A stretch of 64,000 nt of DNA from Geothrix oryzisoli (GTDB taxonomy: Bacteria > Acidobacteriota > Holophagae > Holophagales > Holophagaceae). Under the pieces are notes generated by a model. That model searched no databases and was not told where the DNA came from. It was given only the letters and a program-made list of their open reading frames with translations. Both the position numbers and the translations under genes were made by a program. Shown in pieces: positions 35,480-44,603 of this stretch (within the stretch, counting starts at the first letter, position 1; every line of letters begins with the position of its first letter). The stretch covers positions 594,647 to 658,646 of the forward strand of contig NZ_JAKZLB010000003.1 in assembly GCF_022808865.1 (NCBI RefSeq), in the 5' to 3' direction.

Positions 35480-37015
35480 CTAGAAGAGGCTCTTCCCGTC
35501 CATGACCTCGGGCTGAGGCAGGCCGAACAGTTTCAGGAGGGTGGGCGCCACATCGTTGAGCGCGCCGCCGCTGCGGAGCTGCCGGGCTTCGAAGCCTCGG
35601 GCGACGAGGACCGCGGGGACCGGGTTCAGGGTATGGGAGGTGTGGGGATTGCCGCCCTCGTCCCGCATGCACTCGCAGTTGCCGTGATCGGCGGTGATGA
35701 AGAGGGCGCCGCCCGCCGCCAGGGTGGCGTCCACGATGCGGCCCACGGCCGCGTCCACGGCCTCGCAGGCGGTGACGGCGGCCTTCAGGTCGCCCGTGTG
35801 GCCGATCATGTCGGGGTTCGCCAGGTTGCAGACCAGCAGGCGGTACTGGCCGGAGCGGATGGCGGCCTCCAGTCCCTGGCTCACGTCGGCCAGGCTCATC
35901 TCGGGCTGCAGGTCGTAGGTGGCCACCTTGGGGGAGGGCACCAGGCGGCGCTCCTCGCCCTCGAAGGGTGCTTCCCGGCCGCCATTGAAGAAATAGGTGA
36001 CGTGGGCGTACTTCTCCGTCTCGGCAGTGCGGAGCTGCTTCCACCCCTGCCCACTGATGAGTTCGCCCAGGATGTGCTCCAGGCTCTGGGGCGGGTAGGC
36101 CACAGACACATAGGGGTCCAGGTCGATGTCGTAGGCCGTGAAGGTGACCAGCTCCACCTTGGGGCGATGGTCCGGGGCGAAGCCCTTGAAGTCCGGGTGC
36201 ACCAGGGCGTGGCACATCTGGCGGGCCCGGTCGGCGCGGAAGTTGAACCACAGCACCCCGTCGCCGTTGGCGATGGGGTGGAAGGCCTCCAGCCTCGTGG
36301 GGGCCACGAACTCATCCGTTTCCCCCCGGGCGTAGGCCGCGGCGATGGCGGCCAGGGCGTCCGGCGCGGCCTGGGGGGCGTTGCCGTCCACATAGAGCTT
36401 CCAGGCCTGTTCCGTGCGCTCCCAGCGCTTGTCGCGGTCCATGGCCGTGTAGCGTCCGCACACGGAGCCGATGGTCACCAGGGGGGTGTTCCGCAGCTGG
36501 AAGGTCAGCCACTGGAGGTAGCCGTCGGCGCTCTTCTGGCCCGTGTCGCGGCCATCGGTGATGGCGTGGATGGTGGTGGGCACGCCCTCGGCCTGGGCCC
36601 ACTGGGCCAGGGCGACGAGGTGGCTCTGGTGGCTGTGGACGCCGCCATCGCTCACCAGGCCCATCAGGTGCAGGCGCCTGCCGGAGGCCTTCAGCTTGGC
36701 CAGCAGGGCGCCCATGGCGGCATTCTCGCGGAAGGTGCCCCGCCGGATGGCGGCGTCGATGCGGGTGAGCTCCTGCCAGACCACCCGGCCCGCGCCCAGG
36801 TTCATGTGGCCCACTTCCGAGTTGCCGAACTGGCCGTCCGGCAGCCCCACGGCTTCGCCGCTGGTCTGCAGCTGGGTGGTGGCGTAGGTCTTCCGGAGGG
36901 CATTGAAGCGCGGCATGGCCGCCACGAAGGTGGCATCGAAGGCATTCCGCGGCCCATCGCCGAAACCGTCGAGGATGAGGAGCGTGATGGGGCCAGGGAT
37001 CATGGAGGGGGTCAT
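35480..37015 (-). CDS. gpmI: 2,3-bisphosphoglycerate-independent phosphoglycerate mutase
   Basis: The 511-residue, dimanganese enzyme of glycolysis interconverting 3- and 2-phosphoglycerate. The alkaline-phosphatase-fold metal site begins with LLILDGFG, and the phospho-serine is in FGNSEVGHMNLGAGR (S66). Other ligands are in ITDGRDT, NFRADR, NLANPDMIGHTG and ITADHGNCE, a complete set. The start ATG at 37015 overlaps the stop of the ORF6N gene by 4 bp (ATGA). The gene therefore belongs to the pyrR-pyrB-ORF6N string. Confidence 0.97.
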   Translation of the reverse strand: MTPSMIPGPITLLILDGFGDGPRNAFDATFVAAMPRFNALRKTYATTQLQTSGEAVGLPDGQFGNSEVGHMNLGAGRVVWQELTRIDAAIRRGTFRENAAMGALLAKLKASGRRLHLMGLVSDGGVHSHQSHLVALAQWAQAEGVPTTIHAITDGRDTGQKSADGYLQWLTFQLRNTPLVTIGSVCGRYTAMDRDKRWERTEQAWKLYVDGNAPQAAPDALAAIAAAYARGETDEFVAPTRLEAFHPIANGDGVLWFNFRADRARQMCHALVHPDFKGFAPDHRPKVELVTFTAYDIDLDPYVSVAYPPQSLEHILGELISGQGWKQLRTAETEKYAHVTYFFNGGREAPFEGEERRLVPSPKVATYDLQPEMSLADVSQGLEAAIRSGQYRLLVCNLANPDMIGHTGDLKAAVTACEAVDAAVGRIVDATLAAGGALFITADHGNCECMRDEGGNPHTSHTLNPVPAVLVARGFEARQLRSGGALNDVAPTLLKLFGLPQPEVMDGKSLF

Positions 37016-37506
37016 CCCTTCTTCGCGTCCCGCTGGCCGGACTTCAGGCCATGCGGGAGGTTCTGGTCCGTGATGAAGCCGATGGGGCGCTGTTTGGGAA
37101 CACCTTCGACCTCCTCGCCCTGGAGGAGCTTCAGGACCACTTCCAGCTTCTGCTCCAGGGCGGTCACCCGCAGGGACAGTTCCGCCTGGGCCGTGAGGAC
37201 GTGCCGGGCTTCGGCGAAGGCGGGCAGGAGGGTCAGCAGAGCCGGCTCATGGCCGGGGACGAGGCCCGTCAGCAGGGCGGCCCCGGCCTCTGTGAAGGCG
37301 AGCACGGGGGCGTCCGGGATGTGCTGGCGCTCCTCGGCCGTCAGGTGGAAGACGAGGGTTTCGGGGAACCGGTCGGGCTGGGCCGCCACCAGGGTGGTGA
37401 GCGCCTTGACCTCGAGCCCCAGCTGGTCGGCCAGGGCCTTGTCCGGCAGGGCCGCCGCGTCGCGGACCCAGAGCAGGCGGGAGAGGATTTCGACGGGGGC
37501 TGCCAT
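37012..37506 (-). CDS. ORF6N-domain-like protein
   Basis: A 164-residue protein. The N-terminus (LLWVRDAAALPDKALADQLG, then VKALTTLVAAQPDRFPETLVFHLT) follows the ORF6N pattern V-x-D-x-x-L-A-x-x-y-g-v-x-x-k-x-L-n-x-x-v-x-x-n-x-x-R-F-P. ORF6N is a domain of phage and large-virus DNA-binding proteins. A short APVLAFTEAGAALLTGLV segment matches the family's usual F-T-E-x-G-x-x-x-L. The C-terminus is a coiled coil with a Lys-rich end. It overlaps pyrB by one base (TGATG) and gpmI by four, so it is a genuine operon member rather than a stray phage fragment. Role unknown; a small nucleic-acid-binding regulator is a guess. Confidence 0.72.
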   Translation of the reverse strand: MAAPVEILSRLLWVRDAAALPDKALADQLGLEVKALTTLVAAQPDRFPETLVFHLTAEERQHIPDAPVLAFTEAGAALLTGLVPGHEPALLTLLPAFAEARHVLTAQAELSLRVTALEQKLEVVLKLLQGEEVEGVPKQRPIGFITDQNLPHGLKSGQRDAKKG

Positions 37507-38465
37507 CAGGGCACCTGCTCGCCATGCGGATGGGACAGCAGATAGAGCACGGCCATGCGGACGGGCACGCCGTTGGTCACCTGGTCGAGGATCAGGTTGT
37601 TGGGGCCGTCGGCCACGTCGCTGGTGATCTCCAGGCCGCGGTTGATGGGGCCGGGGTGCAGCACGACCACGTCACGCTTGGCCTGCTTCATGCGGGCGGG
37701 GTTCAGCTGGAAGAAGCGGCTGTACTCGCCCTGGCCGGGGATGTAGGCGCCGGTGCCACGCTCGAACTGGGCGCGCAGCATCATGATGGCGTCCTGCTCG
37801 GGGATCACGGCGTCGAAGTCGTGGCTGATGTCGATGGAGGGCCAGGTGGCCTTCATCTCCTGGGGCACCAGGGTGGGCGGTCCCACCAGGGTGACCTTGG
37901 CGCCCATGCGGGTGAGCAGCCAGAGGTTGGACCGCACCACGCGGCTGTTGCGGATGTCGCCCACGATGGCCACCCGCAGGCCCTCCAGGCTGCCGAAGTG
38001 CTTGCGCAGGGTGTAGGCGTCCAGCAGGGCCTGGGTGGGGTGCTCATGAGCGCCGTCGCCCGCATTCACGATGCTGGCCTTCATGTGGCGGGAGAGGAGG
38101 GCGTGGGCGCCGGGTGCGCTGTGGCGCATGACGATGAGGTCGGGGTGCATGGCCTCCAGGTTCATGGCCGTGTCGATGAGCGTCTCGCCCTTGTTCAGGC
38201 TGCTGGTGTCGGCGTCGAAGTTGATGATCTCGGCCGAGAGGCGCTTCTCGGCGATCTCGAAGCTGTTGCGGGTGCGGGTGCTGTTCTCGAAGAACAGGTT
38301 CACCACCAGCTTCTTGCGCAGGGCCGGCACGATCTTGATGCTGGGGCGCTCGCAGACCTCCTCGAAGGCCCGGGCCTGGTCCAGAATCGCCGTGATGTCC
38401 TGCGGGCTGAGGGGCTCGATGCCCAGCAGGTGCTTGTGGGGGAAGACGTAGCGTTCGGACGTCAT
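37506..38465 (-). CDS. pyrB: Aspartate carbamoyltransferase, catalytic subunit
   Basis: The 319-residue enzyme of pyrimidine synthesis that condenses carbamoyl phosphate with aspartate. The carbamoyl-phosphate site ENSTRTRNSFE and the MRHSAPGAH and HEHPTQALLDAYTL motifs are intact. The C-terminal aspartate site has LHPGPINRGLEI. No pyrI regulatory subunit is adjacent, so it is probably a pyrR-controlled, PyrB-only type. It starts by TGATG overlap with pyrR. Confidence 0.97.
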   Translation of the reverse strand: MTSERYVFPHKHLLGIEPLSPQDITAILDQARAFEEVCERPSIKIVPALRKKLVVNLFFENSTRTRNSFEIAEKRLSAEIINFDADTSSLNKGETLIDTAMNLEAMHPDLIVMRHSAPGAHALLSRHMKASIVNAGDGAHEHPTQALLDAYTLRKHFGSLEGLRVAIVGDIRNSRVVRSNLWLLTRMGAKVTLVGPPTLVPQEMKATWPSIDISHDFDAVIPEQDAIMMLRAQFERGTGAYIPGQGEYSRFFQLNPARMKQAKRDVVVLHPGPINRGLEITSDVADGPNNLILDQVTNGVPVRMAVLYLLSHPHGEQVP

Positions 38466-39007
38466 CAGCAGGCCTCCACGGTCACGCCGTCTTCACCATC
38501 GATTTCCTTCAGCCGCACCGCCACTCGGTGGCCCGGGGGCACCTCCACCCGCAGACCTGCGAGGTCCGCCTGGATGGGCAGCTCCCGGCCGCTGCGGTCC
38601 GCCAGCACCAGGAGCATCACCCGGCGGGGGCGGCCATGGTCCAGCAGGGCGTCCAGGGCCGCGCGGACGGTGCGGCCCGTGTAGAGCACGTCATCCACCA
38701 GCACGACGGTCCGCTCCTTCAGCGTGAAGGGGATCTCCGTGGGCCGGACGATGGGGCTGCCCACCATCTCGGTGAGGTCGTCGCGGTAGAGGGTGATGTC
38801 CAGGGAGCCCACGGGCACCGCGGCCCCGGTGCTCGCGCGGAGGAGGGTGGCCAGCCGCTCGGCCAGGGGCAGGCCCCGGGAGCGGATGCCCAGGAGCACC
38901 ACTTCCTCCTCCGGTTGCAGGCGGGCCACCAGGTCCGCAGCCAGGCGCCGGAGGGTGGCTTCCAACTGGCCGGGGTCCATGGGGCAGGGGCCTTGGGCTT
39001 CGGGCAT
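38465..39007 (-). CDS. pyrR: PyrR bifunctional regulator/uracil phosphoribosyltransferase
   Basis: A 180-residue phosphoribosyltransferase-fold protein. The PRPP loop is VVLVDDVLYTGRTVRAALDAL, preceded by VPVGSLDITLYRDDL and EIPFTLKERT, the PyrR signatures. In Gram-positives it binds pyr leader RNA and also makes UMP from uracil. The start at 39007 has GGAGG 5 nt upstream. It heads the pyrR-pyrB-ORF6N-gpmI unit. I saw no clear leader anti-terminator in the 206 bp upstream (39008-39213). Confidence 0.94.
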   Translation of the reverse strand: MPEAQGPCPMDPGQLEATLRRLAADLVARLQPEEEVVLLGIRSRGLPLAERLATLLRASTGAAVPVGSLDITLYRDDLTEMVGSPIVRPTEIPFTLKERTVVLVDDVLYTGRTVRAALDALLDHGRPRRVMLLVLADRSGRELPIQADLAGLRVEVPPGHRVAVRLKEIDGEDGVTVEAC

Positions 39008-39213
39008 GGAACCTCCGGGGGGCGCCCCCGCGGAGCGCGCACACGGGTTCAAGTCTAGCCGAGGCCGGTCCTGGGCCGGGGCCTTCCCCGCGCCGATTTG
39101 AGGCCGTTCCCAACCCGCCGCGGCGCGGTGACAATGCCGGAGGGTTCCCCATCGCCAGCCCGGGGCGGGGCTGTCCGACCCGAGCCCATGACCTGCCCCT
39201 TCCAGGAGACCCC

Positions 39214-39570
39214 GTGAAGATCCTCGTGGTGGACGATTCCCCGACGATGCGGCGCATCATCATCGGCAACCTCGTCCGCATGGGCCACGCCGAGGTCGTG
39301 GAGGGCGAGAATGGCCGGGCTGGCCTGGAACAGGTCACCCGGGGTGGCGTCGACCTGATCATCACGGACTGGGACATGCCCGAGATGGATGGGCTCGACT
39401 TCGTCAAGGCGGTGCGGGCCGGGGGGGGCGCCATGCCCATCCTCATGGTGACCACCCGCGCGGCCACGGAGGACATCCTCCAGGCGCTCCAGGCCGGCGC
39501 GAACACCTACGTGGTGAAACCGTTCACCCAGGAGTCCCTCAAGGCTAAGATCGACTCCCTCATCGGGTAG
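39214..39570 (+). CDS. CheY-like single-domain response regulator
   Basis: A stand-alone receiver of 118 residues. It starts with the acidic pair in ILVVDDSPTMRR; phospho-acceptor D52 lies in LIITDWDMPEMDG, the threonine in LMVTTRA and the lysine in VVKPFT. It has no output domain. The profile is that of chemotaxis CheY. There are no che genes nearby, though a pilT gene is 4 kb away, so a role in motility control is possible. The start is GTG at 39214 with GGAG just upstream. Confidence 0.93.
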   Translation: MKILVVDDSPTMRRIIIGNLVRMGHAEVVEGENGRAGLEQVTRGGVDLIITDWDMPEMDGLDFVKAVRAGGGAMPILMVTTRAATEDILQALQAGANTYVVKPFTQESLKAKIDSLIG

Positions 39571-39678
39571 GATCGGCCCGCGGGCCAGCGCAAAAGCGGC
39601 CAGGGCCTGTCCAGGCGCCCCGGCCCTGGAGCCGGCCCGCCGCTCCGGGCACAATAGAGGTTTGGCCCTGGAGTCCCC

Positions 39679-40980
39679 GTGAGCAGCCAGCCCTTCACCG
39701 AAGTCCGATTCCTCGCCGGCCAGGTCGGCGAGACCGTCCGGCTGCGGGGCTGGGTCCGCAATGCCCGCACCAGCAAGACGCGCTTCATCGAGCTGCGCGA
39801 CGGCTCCGGCTTCGTCCAGTGCGTGGTGGGGGCCGCCGAGGCCGACCCCGCCAGCTACGAGCTGGCCGGGAAGCTCACCCAGGAAGCTGCCATCACGGTG
39901 ACGGGCGTGGTGCAGCAGCACCCCAAGACCGGCCAGCCCGAGCTGCTGGTGAAGTCGCTGGAGCTCGTCGGCGGCAGCGCGGACTTCCCCATCACGCCCA
40001 AGGAGCACGGCACCGAGTTCCTGATGGAGAACCGCCACCTCTGGCTGCGCAGCAAGCGCCAGTGGGCCATCCTGCGCATCCGCCACACCCTGGTGAAGGC
40101 CATCCGCGACTTCTTCGACGGCGACGGCTTCACCCTGCTGGATGCGCCCATCCTCACGCCCAGCGCCTGCGAGGGCACCAGCACCCTGTTCGGCACCGAG
40201 TACTTCCACGAGGGCATGGCCTTCCTCAGCCAGTCGGGCCAGCTCTACCAGGAGCCGGGCATCGCGGCCTTCGGCAAGGTCTACTGCTTCGGCCCCACCT
40301 TCCGGGCCGAGAAGAGCAAGACCCGGCGGCACCTCACGGAGTTCTGGATGGTGGAGCCCGAAGTGGCCTTCGCCCACCTGGACGACGTGATGGCCCTGGG
40401 TGAGCGCATGACCAAGTTCCTGATCCAGCGCGTGCTGGAGGGCCGCCAGGAGGAGCTGAAGATCCTCGAGCGCGACCTCGCGCCCCTGGAGACGGCCCTC
40501 GCCACCACCTTCGACCGCATGACCTACACCGAGGCCGTGGACAAGCTCAAGACCCTGGGCAGCGACATCCAGTGGGGCGAGGACTTCGGCAACGACGACG
40601 AGACCATCCTCATGAACGCCACGGACCGGCCCCTCTGGGTGCACCGCTTCCCCAAGGCGTTCAAGGCCTTCTACATGGAACCCGATCCCCAGGATCCCCG
40701 CCTGGCCCTGGGCGCCGACCTGCTGGCCCCCGAAGGCTACGGCGAGGTCATCGGCGGCGGCGAGCGCGCCTCCAGCCTCCAGTACCTCCTGGACCAGATC
40801 GAGCACGAAGGCCTGACCCGCGCCGACTACGAGTGGTATCTGGACGTGCGCAAGTACGGCAGCGTCCCCCACGCCGGCTTCGGCATGGGCCTGGAGCGCG
40901 CCGTGGCCTGGATCTGCAAGCTGCCGCACGTGCGGGAGACCATCCCGTACCCGCGGATGATGGGGACGCTGAGGCCGTAG
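39679..40980 (+). CDS. asnS: Asparagine--tRNA ligase
   Basis: A 433-residue class IIb aminoacyl-tRNA synthetase. The N-terminal OB fold ([20 protein letters not shown]) binds the anticodon. Motif 2 is [20 protein letters not shown] and motif 3 is [14 protein letters not shown]. The start is GTG 39679 in a purine-rich context, and an upstream ACAATAGAGG stretch may be a -10 element. A nested hairpin structure follows the stop. Confidence 0.97.
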   Translation: MSSQPFTEVRFLAGQVGETVRLRGWVRNARTSKTRFIELRDGSGFVQCVVGAAEADPASYELAGKLTQEAAITVTGVVQQHPKTGQPELLVKSLELVGGSADFPITPKEHGTEFLMENRHLWLRSKRQWAILRIRHTLVKAIRDFFDGDGFTLLDAPILTPSACEGTSTLFGTEYFHEGMAFLSQSGQLYQEPGIAAFGKVYCFGPTFRAEKSKTRRHLTEFWMVEPEVAFAHLDDVMALGERMTKFLIQRVLEGRQEELKILERDLAPLETALATTFDRMTYTEAVDKLKTLGSDIQWGEDFGNDDETILMNATDRPLWVHRFPKAFKAFYMEPDPQDPRLALGADLLAPEGYGEVIGGGERASSLQYLLDQIEHEGLTRADYEWYLDVRKYGSVPHAGFGMGLERAVAWICKLPHVRETIPYPRMMGTLRP

Positions 40981-40987
40981 AAAAGAC

Positions 40988-41074
40988 CTCCACGAAGGAC
41001 ACGAAGAAAGAATCTAAGGGCACCAAGATCGTCTCTTGGTGCCCTTGCTTTTTCCCTTCGTGTCCTTCGTGGAG
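40988..41074. repeat. Nested inverted repeat following asnS
   Basis: A perfect 19-bp inverted repeat (CTCCACGAAGGACACGAAG at 40988-41006, complement at 41056-41074) encloses a second perfect stem at 41016-41046. The outer arms continue imperfectly into AAAAG/CTTTT ends. The whole is 87 bp and lies between convergent asnS and the DUF493 gene. The CCACGAAGGACACGAAG arm looks like a mobile intergenic repeat rather than a plain terminator. Confidence 0.85.
41016..41046. terminator. Inner terminator hairpin after asnS
   Basis: A 13-bp stem, AAGGGCACCAAGA/TCTTGGTGCCCTT, with a 5-nt loop, followed on the plus strand by GCTTTTT. It is the probable transcription terminator of asnS and, from the other strand, of the DUF493 gene. 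Confidence 0.8.
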
Positions 41075-41093
41075 ATCCTTTTCCGGAGGGGAG

Positions 41094-41372
41094 CTACAGC
41101 TGCATCACCACGCCAGGGAGCTTCTGGATCGCCTCCCGCAGGGGCGTCTCGGCTTGGCCGTGAGGCAGGGTGACCCAGAAGGTGTAGCTGATGAAGGAGC
41201 CCTTGCAGTTGGTGGTGTGCTGCTCGTCGCCCTCGGCCTGGGGGCCCAGGTGGGCGAGGATCAGCTCCATGACCATGTCGGGGCGCAGTTCCTCCTGGCG
41301 CCCGATGATCTTCATGGGGATGCGGGTGGGGTAGGTGATCTCGGGGCGGCGGCAGGCTTCCATGGCTTCCAT
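41094..41372 (-). CDS. DUF493 (YbeD-like) small protein
   Basis: A 92-residue protein of the YbeD family, ferredoxin-like in fold and sometimes implicated in regulating lipoic acid or metabolism. Seen: the N-terminal ITYPTRIPMKIIG strand, the NCKGSFISYTFWVTL strand, and a final hydrophobic KLPGVVMQL. ATG at 41372 or two codons later. It is divergent from, and has only 37 bp to, the PLP decarboxylase gene. Confidence 0.8.
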   Translation of the reverse strand: MEAMEACRRPEITYPTRIPMKIIGRQEELRPDMVMELILAHLGPQAEGDEQHTTNCKGSFISYTFWVTLPHGQAETPLREAIQKLPGVVMQL

Positions 41373-41409
41373 CTTACCGTTTGCTAGGCTGGAGGGTCGG
41401 AGGACCGCC

Positions 41410-42846
41410 GTGCTGGATCGTCTGAAGGACCTGGAAACGCAGTCCCGGAGGCTGGATCCCGGCGCGGAGGCGCGGGCGGCCCTGTGGGAGGCCTCCCGGG
41501 CCTACGGCGAGGCCTTCCTCGGCGCCTTGCCGGAGGCTCCTGCCTTCGTGCAGAAGGAGCGGCCCGGCGCGGGCCTGGCGGACTTCCCCATCCCCGAGGC
41601 GGGGCGGCCCTTCCCCAGCATCCTCGACACCCTGGCCGAACAGGTGGATGGCGTGGGGGCCAACGGGGCCTCGGGCCGCCACCTGGCCTTCATTCCGCCC
41701 TCGTCGCTCTTCGCGGGCGCCCTGGGCGACCTGCTGGCGGCGCTCACCAACCGCTACGCGGCCTACTTCTTCGCCGGGCCTGGGGCCGTGCGGATGGAGA
41801 ACCAGGTGATCGCCTGGCTGGCCAAGGAGATGGGCCTGCCCGAGGGCAGCTCGGGCAACCTGGCGGCGGGGGGCAGCATGGCCCACCTGGTGGGCCTCTG
41901 CACGGCCCGGGAGGCCGCGGGGCTCAAGGCGGCGGACTACCCGAAGGCCTGCGTGTACCTGTCGGACCAGGCCCACCACTGCCTCGTGAAGGCCCTCCGC
42001 GTGGCGGGCATGGGCGAGGCGCCCGTCCGGGAGATTCCCACGGACGGGGACTTCCGCCTGCGGCCCGAGGCGCTGGAGACCGCCATCCAGGCGGACCTGC
42101 GCGCCGGGCTCCGCCCCTGGCTCCTGGTGCCCACGGCCGGCACCACCAACACCGGGGCGGTGGATCCCCTGGAGGCCTGCGCGGACCTCGCCGAGCGGCA
42201 TGGCCTGTGGCTGCACACGGACGGGGCCTACGGGGCCGCCTTCGCCCTGACAGACCTGGGGAAGGCCGCCCTTCGGGGCCTGGATCGCAGCGACAGCCTG
42301 GTGCTGGACCCCCACAAGGGGCTCTTCGCACCCCTGGGGCTGGGGGCCCTGCTCACGCGCCACCTGGACCCCCTGCGGAAGGCCCACGCCTTCCAGGCCG
42401 ACTACCTGCCCTCGCCGCCGGAGGACCTGGAGGAGCTGAGCCCCTCGGAGACCACCCTGGAGTTCAGCAAGCACGCCCGGGCCCTGCGTCTGTGGCTGCC
42501 CCTGCAGCTCCACGGGGTGGCGGCCTTCCGGGCCGCGCTGGAGGAGAAGCTCCTTCTGGCCCGGTACGCCTACCAACGGCTCCAGGCGATGCCCGGCGTG
42601 GACCCCGGCCCCGCGCCCCAGCTGAGCGTCCTGGCCTTCCGATTCCAGCCCCGGGCCGGCGACGCGGACGCCTTCAACCGGGCCCTGCTCCAGCGCCTCA
42701 CGGCGGCAGGCCGGGTCTTCCTCAGCGGCACGAAGCTGAATGGCGTCTTCCATCTGCGCCTGGCCATCCTCGCCGCCCGCACCCACAAGGACCAGGTGGA
42801 CGAAGCCCTGGACCTGCTCCAATCGGAAGCGGCCAGGTTGGCCTGA
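41410..42846 (+). CDS. Group II PLP-dependent amino acid decarboxylase
   Basis: A 478-residue PLP enzyme of the aromatic-amino-acid/glutamate decarboxylase fold. The Schiff-base lysine is in VLDPHKGLFAPLG (K303). TAGTTNTGAVDPLEACADL and LHTDGAYGAAF supply the cofactor-stacking and pyridine-nitrogen aspartate residues. The substrate (tyrosine, tryptophan, glutamate or other) cannot be told. GTG at 41410 is preferred, with GGAGG upstream, because it avoids overlapping the divergent DUF493 gene; the frame extends back to 41335. Confidence 0.9.
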   Translation: MLDRLKDLETQSRRLDPGAEARAALWEASRAYGEAFLGALPEAPAFVQKERPGAGLADFPIPEAGRPFPSILDTLAEQVDGVGANGASGRHLAFIPPSSLFAGALGDLLAALTNRYAAYFFAGPGAVRMENQVIAWLAKEMGLPEGSSGNLAAGGSMAHLVGLCTAREAAGLKAADYPKACVYLSDQAHHCLVKALRVAGMGEAPVREIPTDGDFRLRPEALETAIQADLRAGLRPWLLVPTAGTTNTGAVDPLEACADLAERHGLWLHTDGAYGAAFALTDLGKAALRGLDRSDSLVLDPHKGLFAPLGLGALLTRHLDPLRKAHAFQADYLPSPPEDLEELSPSETTLEFSKHARALRLWLPLQLHGVAAFRAALEEKLLLARYAYQRLQAMPGVDPGPAPQLSVLAFRFQPRAGDADAFNRALLQRLTAAGRVFLSGTKLNGVFHLRLAILAARTHKDQVDEALDLLQSEAARLA

Positions 42847-42862
42847 TCAAAGCCTCTTCCGC

Positions 42863-42886
42863 CGCGCCACGCGCCGGCGTGGCGCG
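42863..42886. terminator. Hairpin between convergent genes
   Basis: A 10-bp stem, CGCGCCACGC/GCGTGGCGCG, with a 4-nt loop, in the 44-bp gap between the convergent decarboxylase and HU-like genes. Very GC-rich and without a T-run, but placed for bidirectional termination. Confidence 0.5.
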
Positions 42887-42890
42887 CGGG

Positions 42891-43166
42891 CTACCCGACC
42901 TCGATCTCCCGCAGGTCCTTCCCGGGCTTGAAGCGGATGCTCTTGCCCTTGGGGATCTGGACGCTGGCGCCGGTCTTGATGTTCCGGCCCATGCCGCGCT
43001 TGCGGGGGCGGGGCTCGAAGACGCCGAAACCGCGGATCTCGATGCGGTGGCCGTTCAGGAGGGCATCCTTGAGGCGCTCCGTGAGGAGGTCCACCACCTG
43101 GAGGGCGGTGGCGCGGGAGCAGGGGTGGACTTTCATCAACGAATTGGCGATGTCGATCTTGATCAT
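42891..43166 (-). CDS. HU/IHF-family nucleoid protein
   Basis: A 91-residue DNA-bending protein. The beta-arm segment FEPRPRKRGMGRNIKTG is followed by the usual helix/strand end (VQIPKGKSIRFKPGKDL). The N-terminal helices read IDIANSLMKVHPCSRATALQ. It falls between HU and IHF-alpha/beta in appearance. The proline of the DNA-intercalating tip seems shifted relative to classical HU, so exact type is left open. Confidence 0.9.
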   Translation of the reverse strand: MIKIDIANSLMKVHPCSRATALQVVDLLTERLKDALLNGHRIEIRGFGVFEPRPRKRGMGRNIKTGASVQIPKGKSIRFKPGKDLREIEVG

Positions 43167-43224
43167 CTGCGACCTCGGGCCATGGGAGTGGGAGAGCCAG
43201 GATAAGGGATAAGGGGAAGAGTAG

Positions 43225-44460
43225 CTAGCGGGCCAGCGTGATTTTTACGTCCGTGGACTGGGGCATGGCCATGGGCATGCCCGGCGCGGGCGGGTGGACC
43301 TGGGGGGGCTGCCCCCCGCCTTCCCGGCCGGTGCCCTGGGCGATGGACATGCTGCGCTCCATGTTGGCCTTGGCCAGATCGGAGGACGCCATGACGCCTT
43401 CGAGGCGCAGCTTGAACTCGCCCACGTTGGTGGCGCGGAGCAGGGCCTCCTCCTCGGTGATGAGGCCCTGCTTGAGCAGGAAGTAGAGGCTCTGGTCGAA
43501 GGTCTGCATGCCGTATTGGGCCGTGCCCTGGGCGATGACGTCCTTCAGCATCTTGGTCTTGTCCTTGTCCTCGATGCAGGTCCGCACCGTCTCCGTGGCC
43601 ACCAGGACCTCCACGGCCGGCACCCGGCCCTGGCCATCGGCCCGGGGCACCAGGCGCTGGGAGATGATGCCCTTGAGCACCGCCGCCATCTGGAGGCGGA
43701 TCTGCTTCTGGTGGTGGGGCGGGAACATGGAGATGACGCGGTTGATGGTCTCGGTGGCATCCAGGGTGTGCAGGGTGCTGAAGACCAGGTGGCCGGTCTC
43801 GGCGGCATGGAGGGCCGTCTCGATGGTTTCCAGGTCGCGCATCTCGCCCACGAGGATCACGTCGGGATCCTGGCGGAGGGCGGCCCGGAGGGCCGTGGCG
43901 AAGGTCTTGCAGTCCGCCTCCACTTCGCGCTGGTTGATGATGCTGAGGTTGTCCCGGTGCAGGTACTCGATGGGATCCTCGATGGTGAGGATGTGTTCGG
44001 ACCGGGTGGCATTGATGAGGTCGATCATCGCGGCGAGGGTGGTGGACTTGCCCGAGCCGGTGGTGCCTGTCACCAGCACGAGGCCCCGCTGCTCCTGGCA
44101 GATGTTCTTCAGCACCTTGGGGAGCATCAGGTCGTCGATGGTGTAGATCTTCCGCGGGATCACGCGCAGCACCAGGCCCACGGTGCCTCGCTGGTTGAAG
44201 ATGTTGCAGCGGAACCGGCCCAGGCTGGGCACGGAATAGGCGATATCGAGATCCAGGTTCTCCTTGAACTTCGCCTTCTGCTTGTCGCTGGCCATGATGG
44301 CGTAGGCCATGGCGATGGTGTCCTCCTGCACCAGGCGCTTGAACTGCGGCATGGGCGTGAGCTTCCCCTTGATGCGGGCGATGGGGTGGTTGCCGACCTT
44401 GAGGTGGAGGTCGCTGGCGCCCTGCTCGCAGACAACGGTGAGCAGTTCGTTGATATGCAT
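43225..44460 (-). CDS. pilT: Type IV pilus retraction ATPase (PilT/PilU type)
   Basis: A 411-residue secretion-type ATPase. It starts MHINELLTVVCEQGASDLHL, the PilT N-terminus. Walker A is VTGTTGSGKSTTLAAMID, followed by the Asp box (ILTIEDPIEYLH), Walker B with ILVGEMRDLETIETAL, and the His box (FSTLHTLDATETINR). The final ~45 residues are Gly/Pro-rich and extra. It depolymerises pilin for twitching motility; the other pil genes are not in the window. ATG at 44460. Confidence 0.94.
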   Translation of the reverse strand: MHINELLTVVCEQGASDLHLKVGNHPIARIKGKLTPMPQFKRLVQEDTIAMAYAIMASDKQKAKFKENLDLDIAYSVPSLGRFRCNIFNQRGTVGLVLRVIPRKIYTIDDLMLPKVLKNICQEQRGLVLVTGTTGSGKSTTLAAMIDLINATRSEHILTIEDPIEYLHRDNLSIINQREVEADCKTFATALRAALRQDPDVILVGEMRDLETIETALHAAETGHLVFSTLHTLDATETINRVISMFPPHHQKQIRLQMAAVLKGIISQRLVPRADGQGRVPAVEVLVATETVRTCIEDKDKTKMLKDVIAQGTAQYGMQTFDQSLYFLLKQGLITEEEALLRATNVGEFKLRLEGVMASSDLAKANMERSMSIAQGTGREGGGQPPQVHPPAPGMPMAMPQSTDVKITLAR

Positions 44461-44603
44461 GGGGTTCCCCCGGTGAGAGTGGGCTTATCTTAGACCCCTG
44501 GCGCGACAATGGAAGGGGTTGCAATCAATGCTCGGAAATCGGCTCCGCATCTGGTAAAATCGCAGGTTCTGCCTGGCTTGTGCCCGGGCTGCCCGGGAGC
44601 AAG

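Noticed and set aside
39008..39213. PyrR-controlled leader attenuator
   Set aside because: I could not find the expected PyrR-binding loop or alternating hairpins before the pyrR start.
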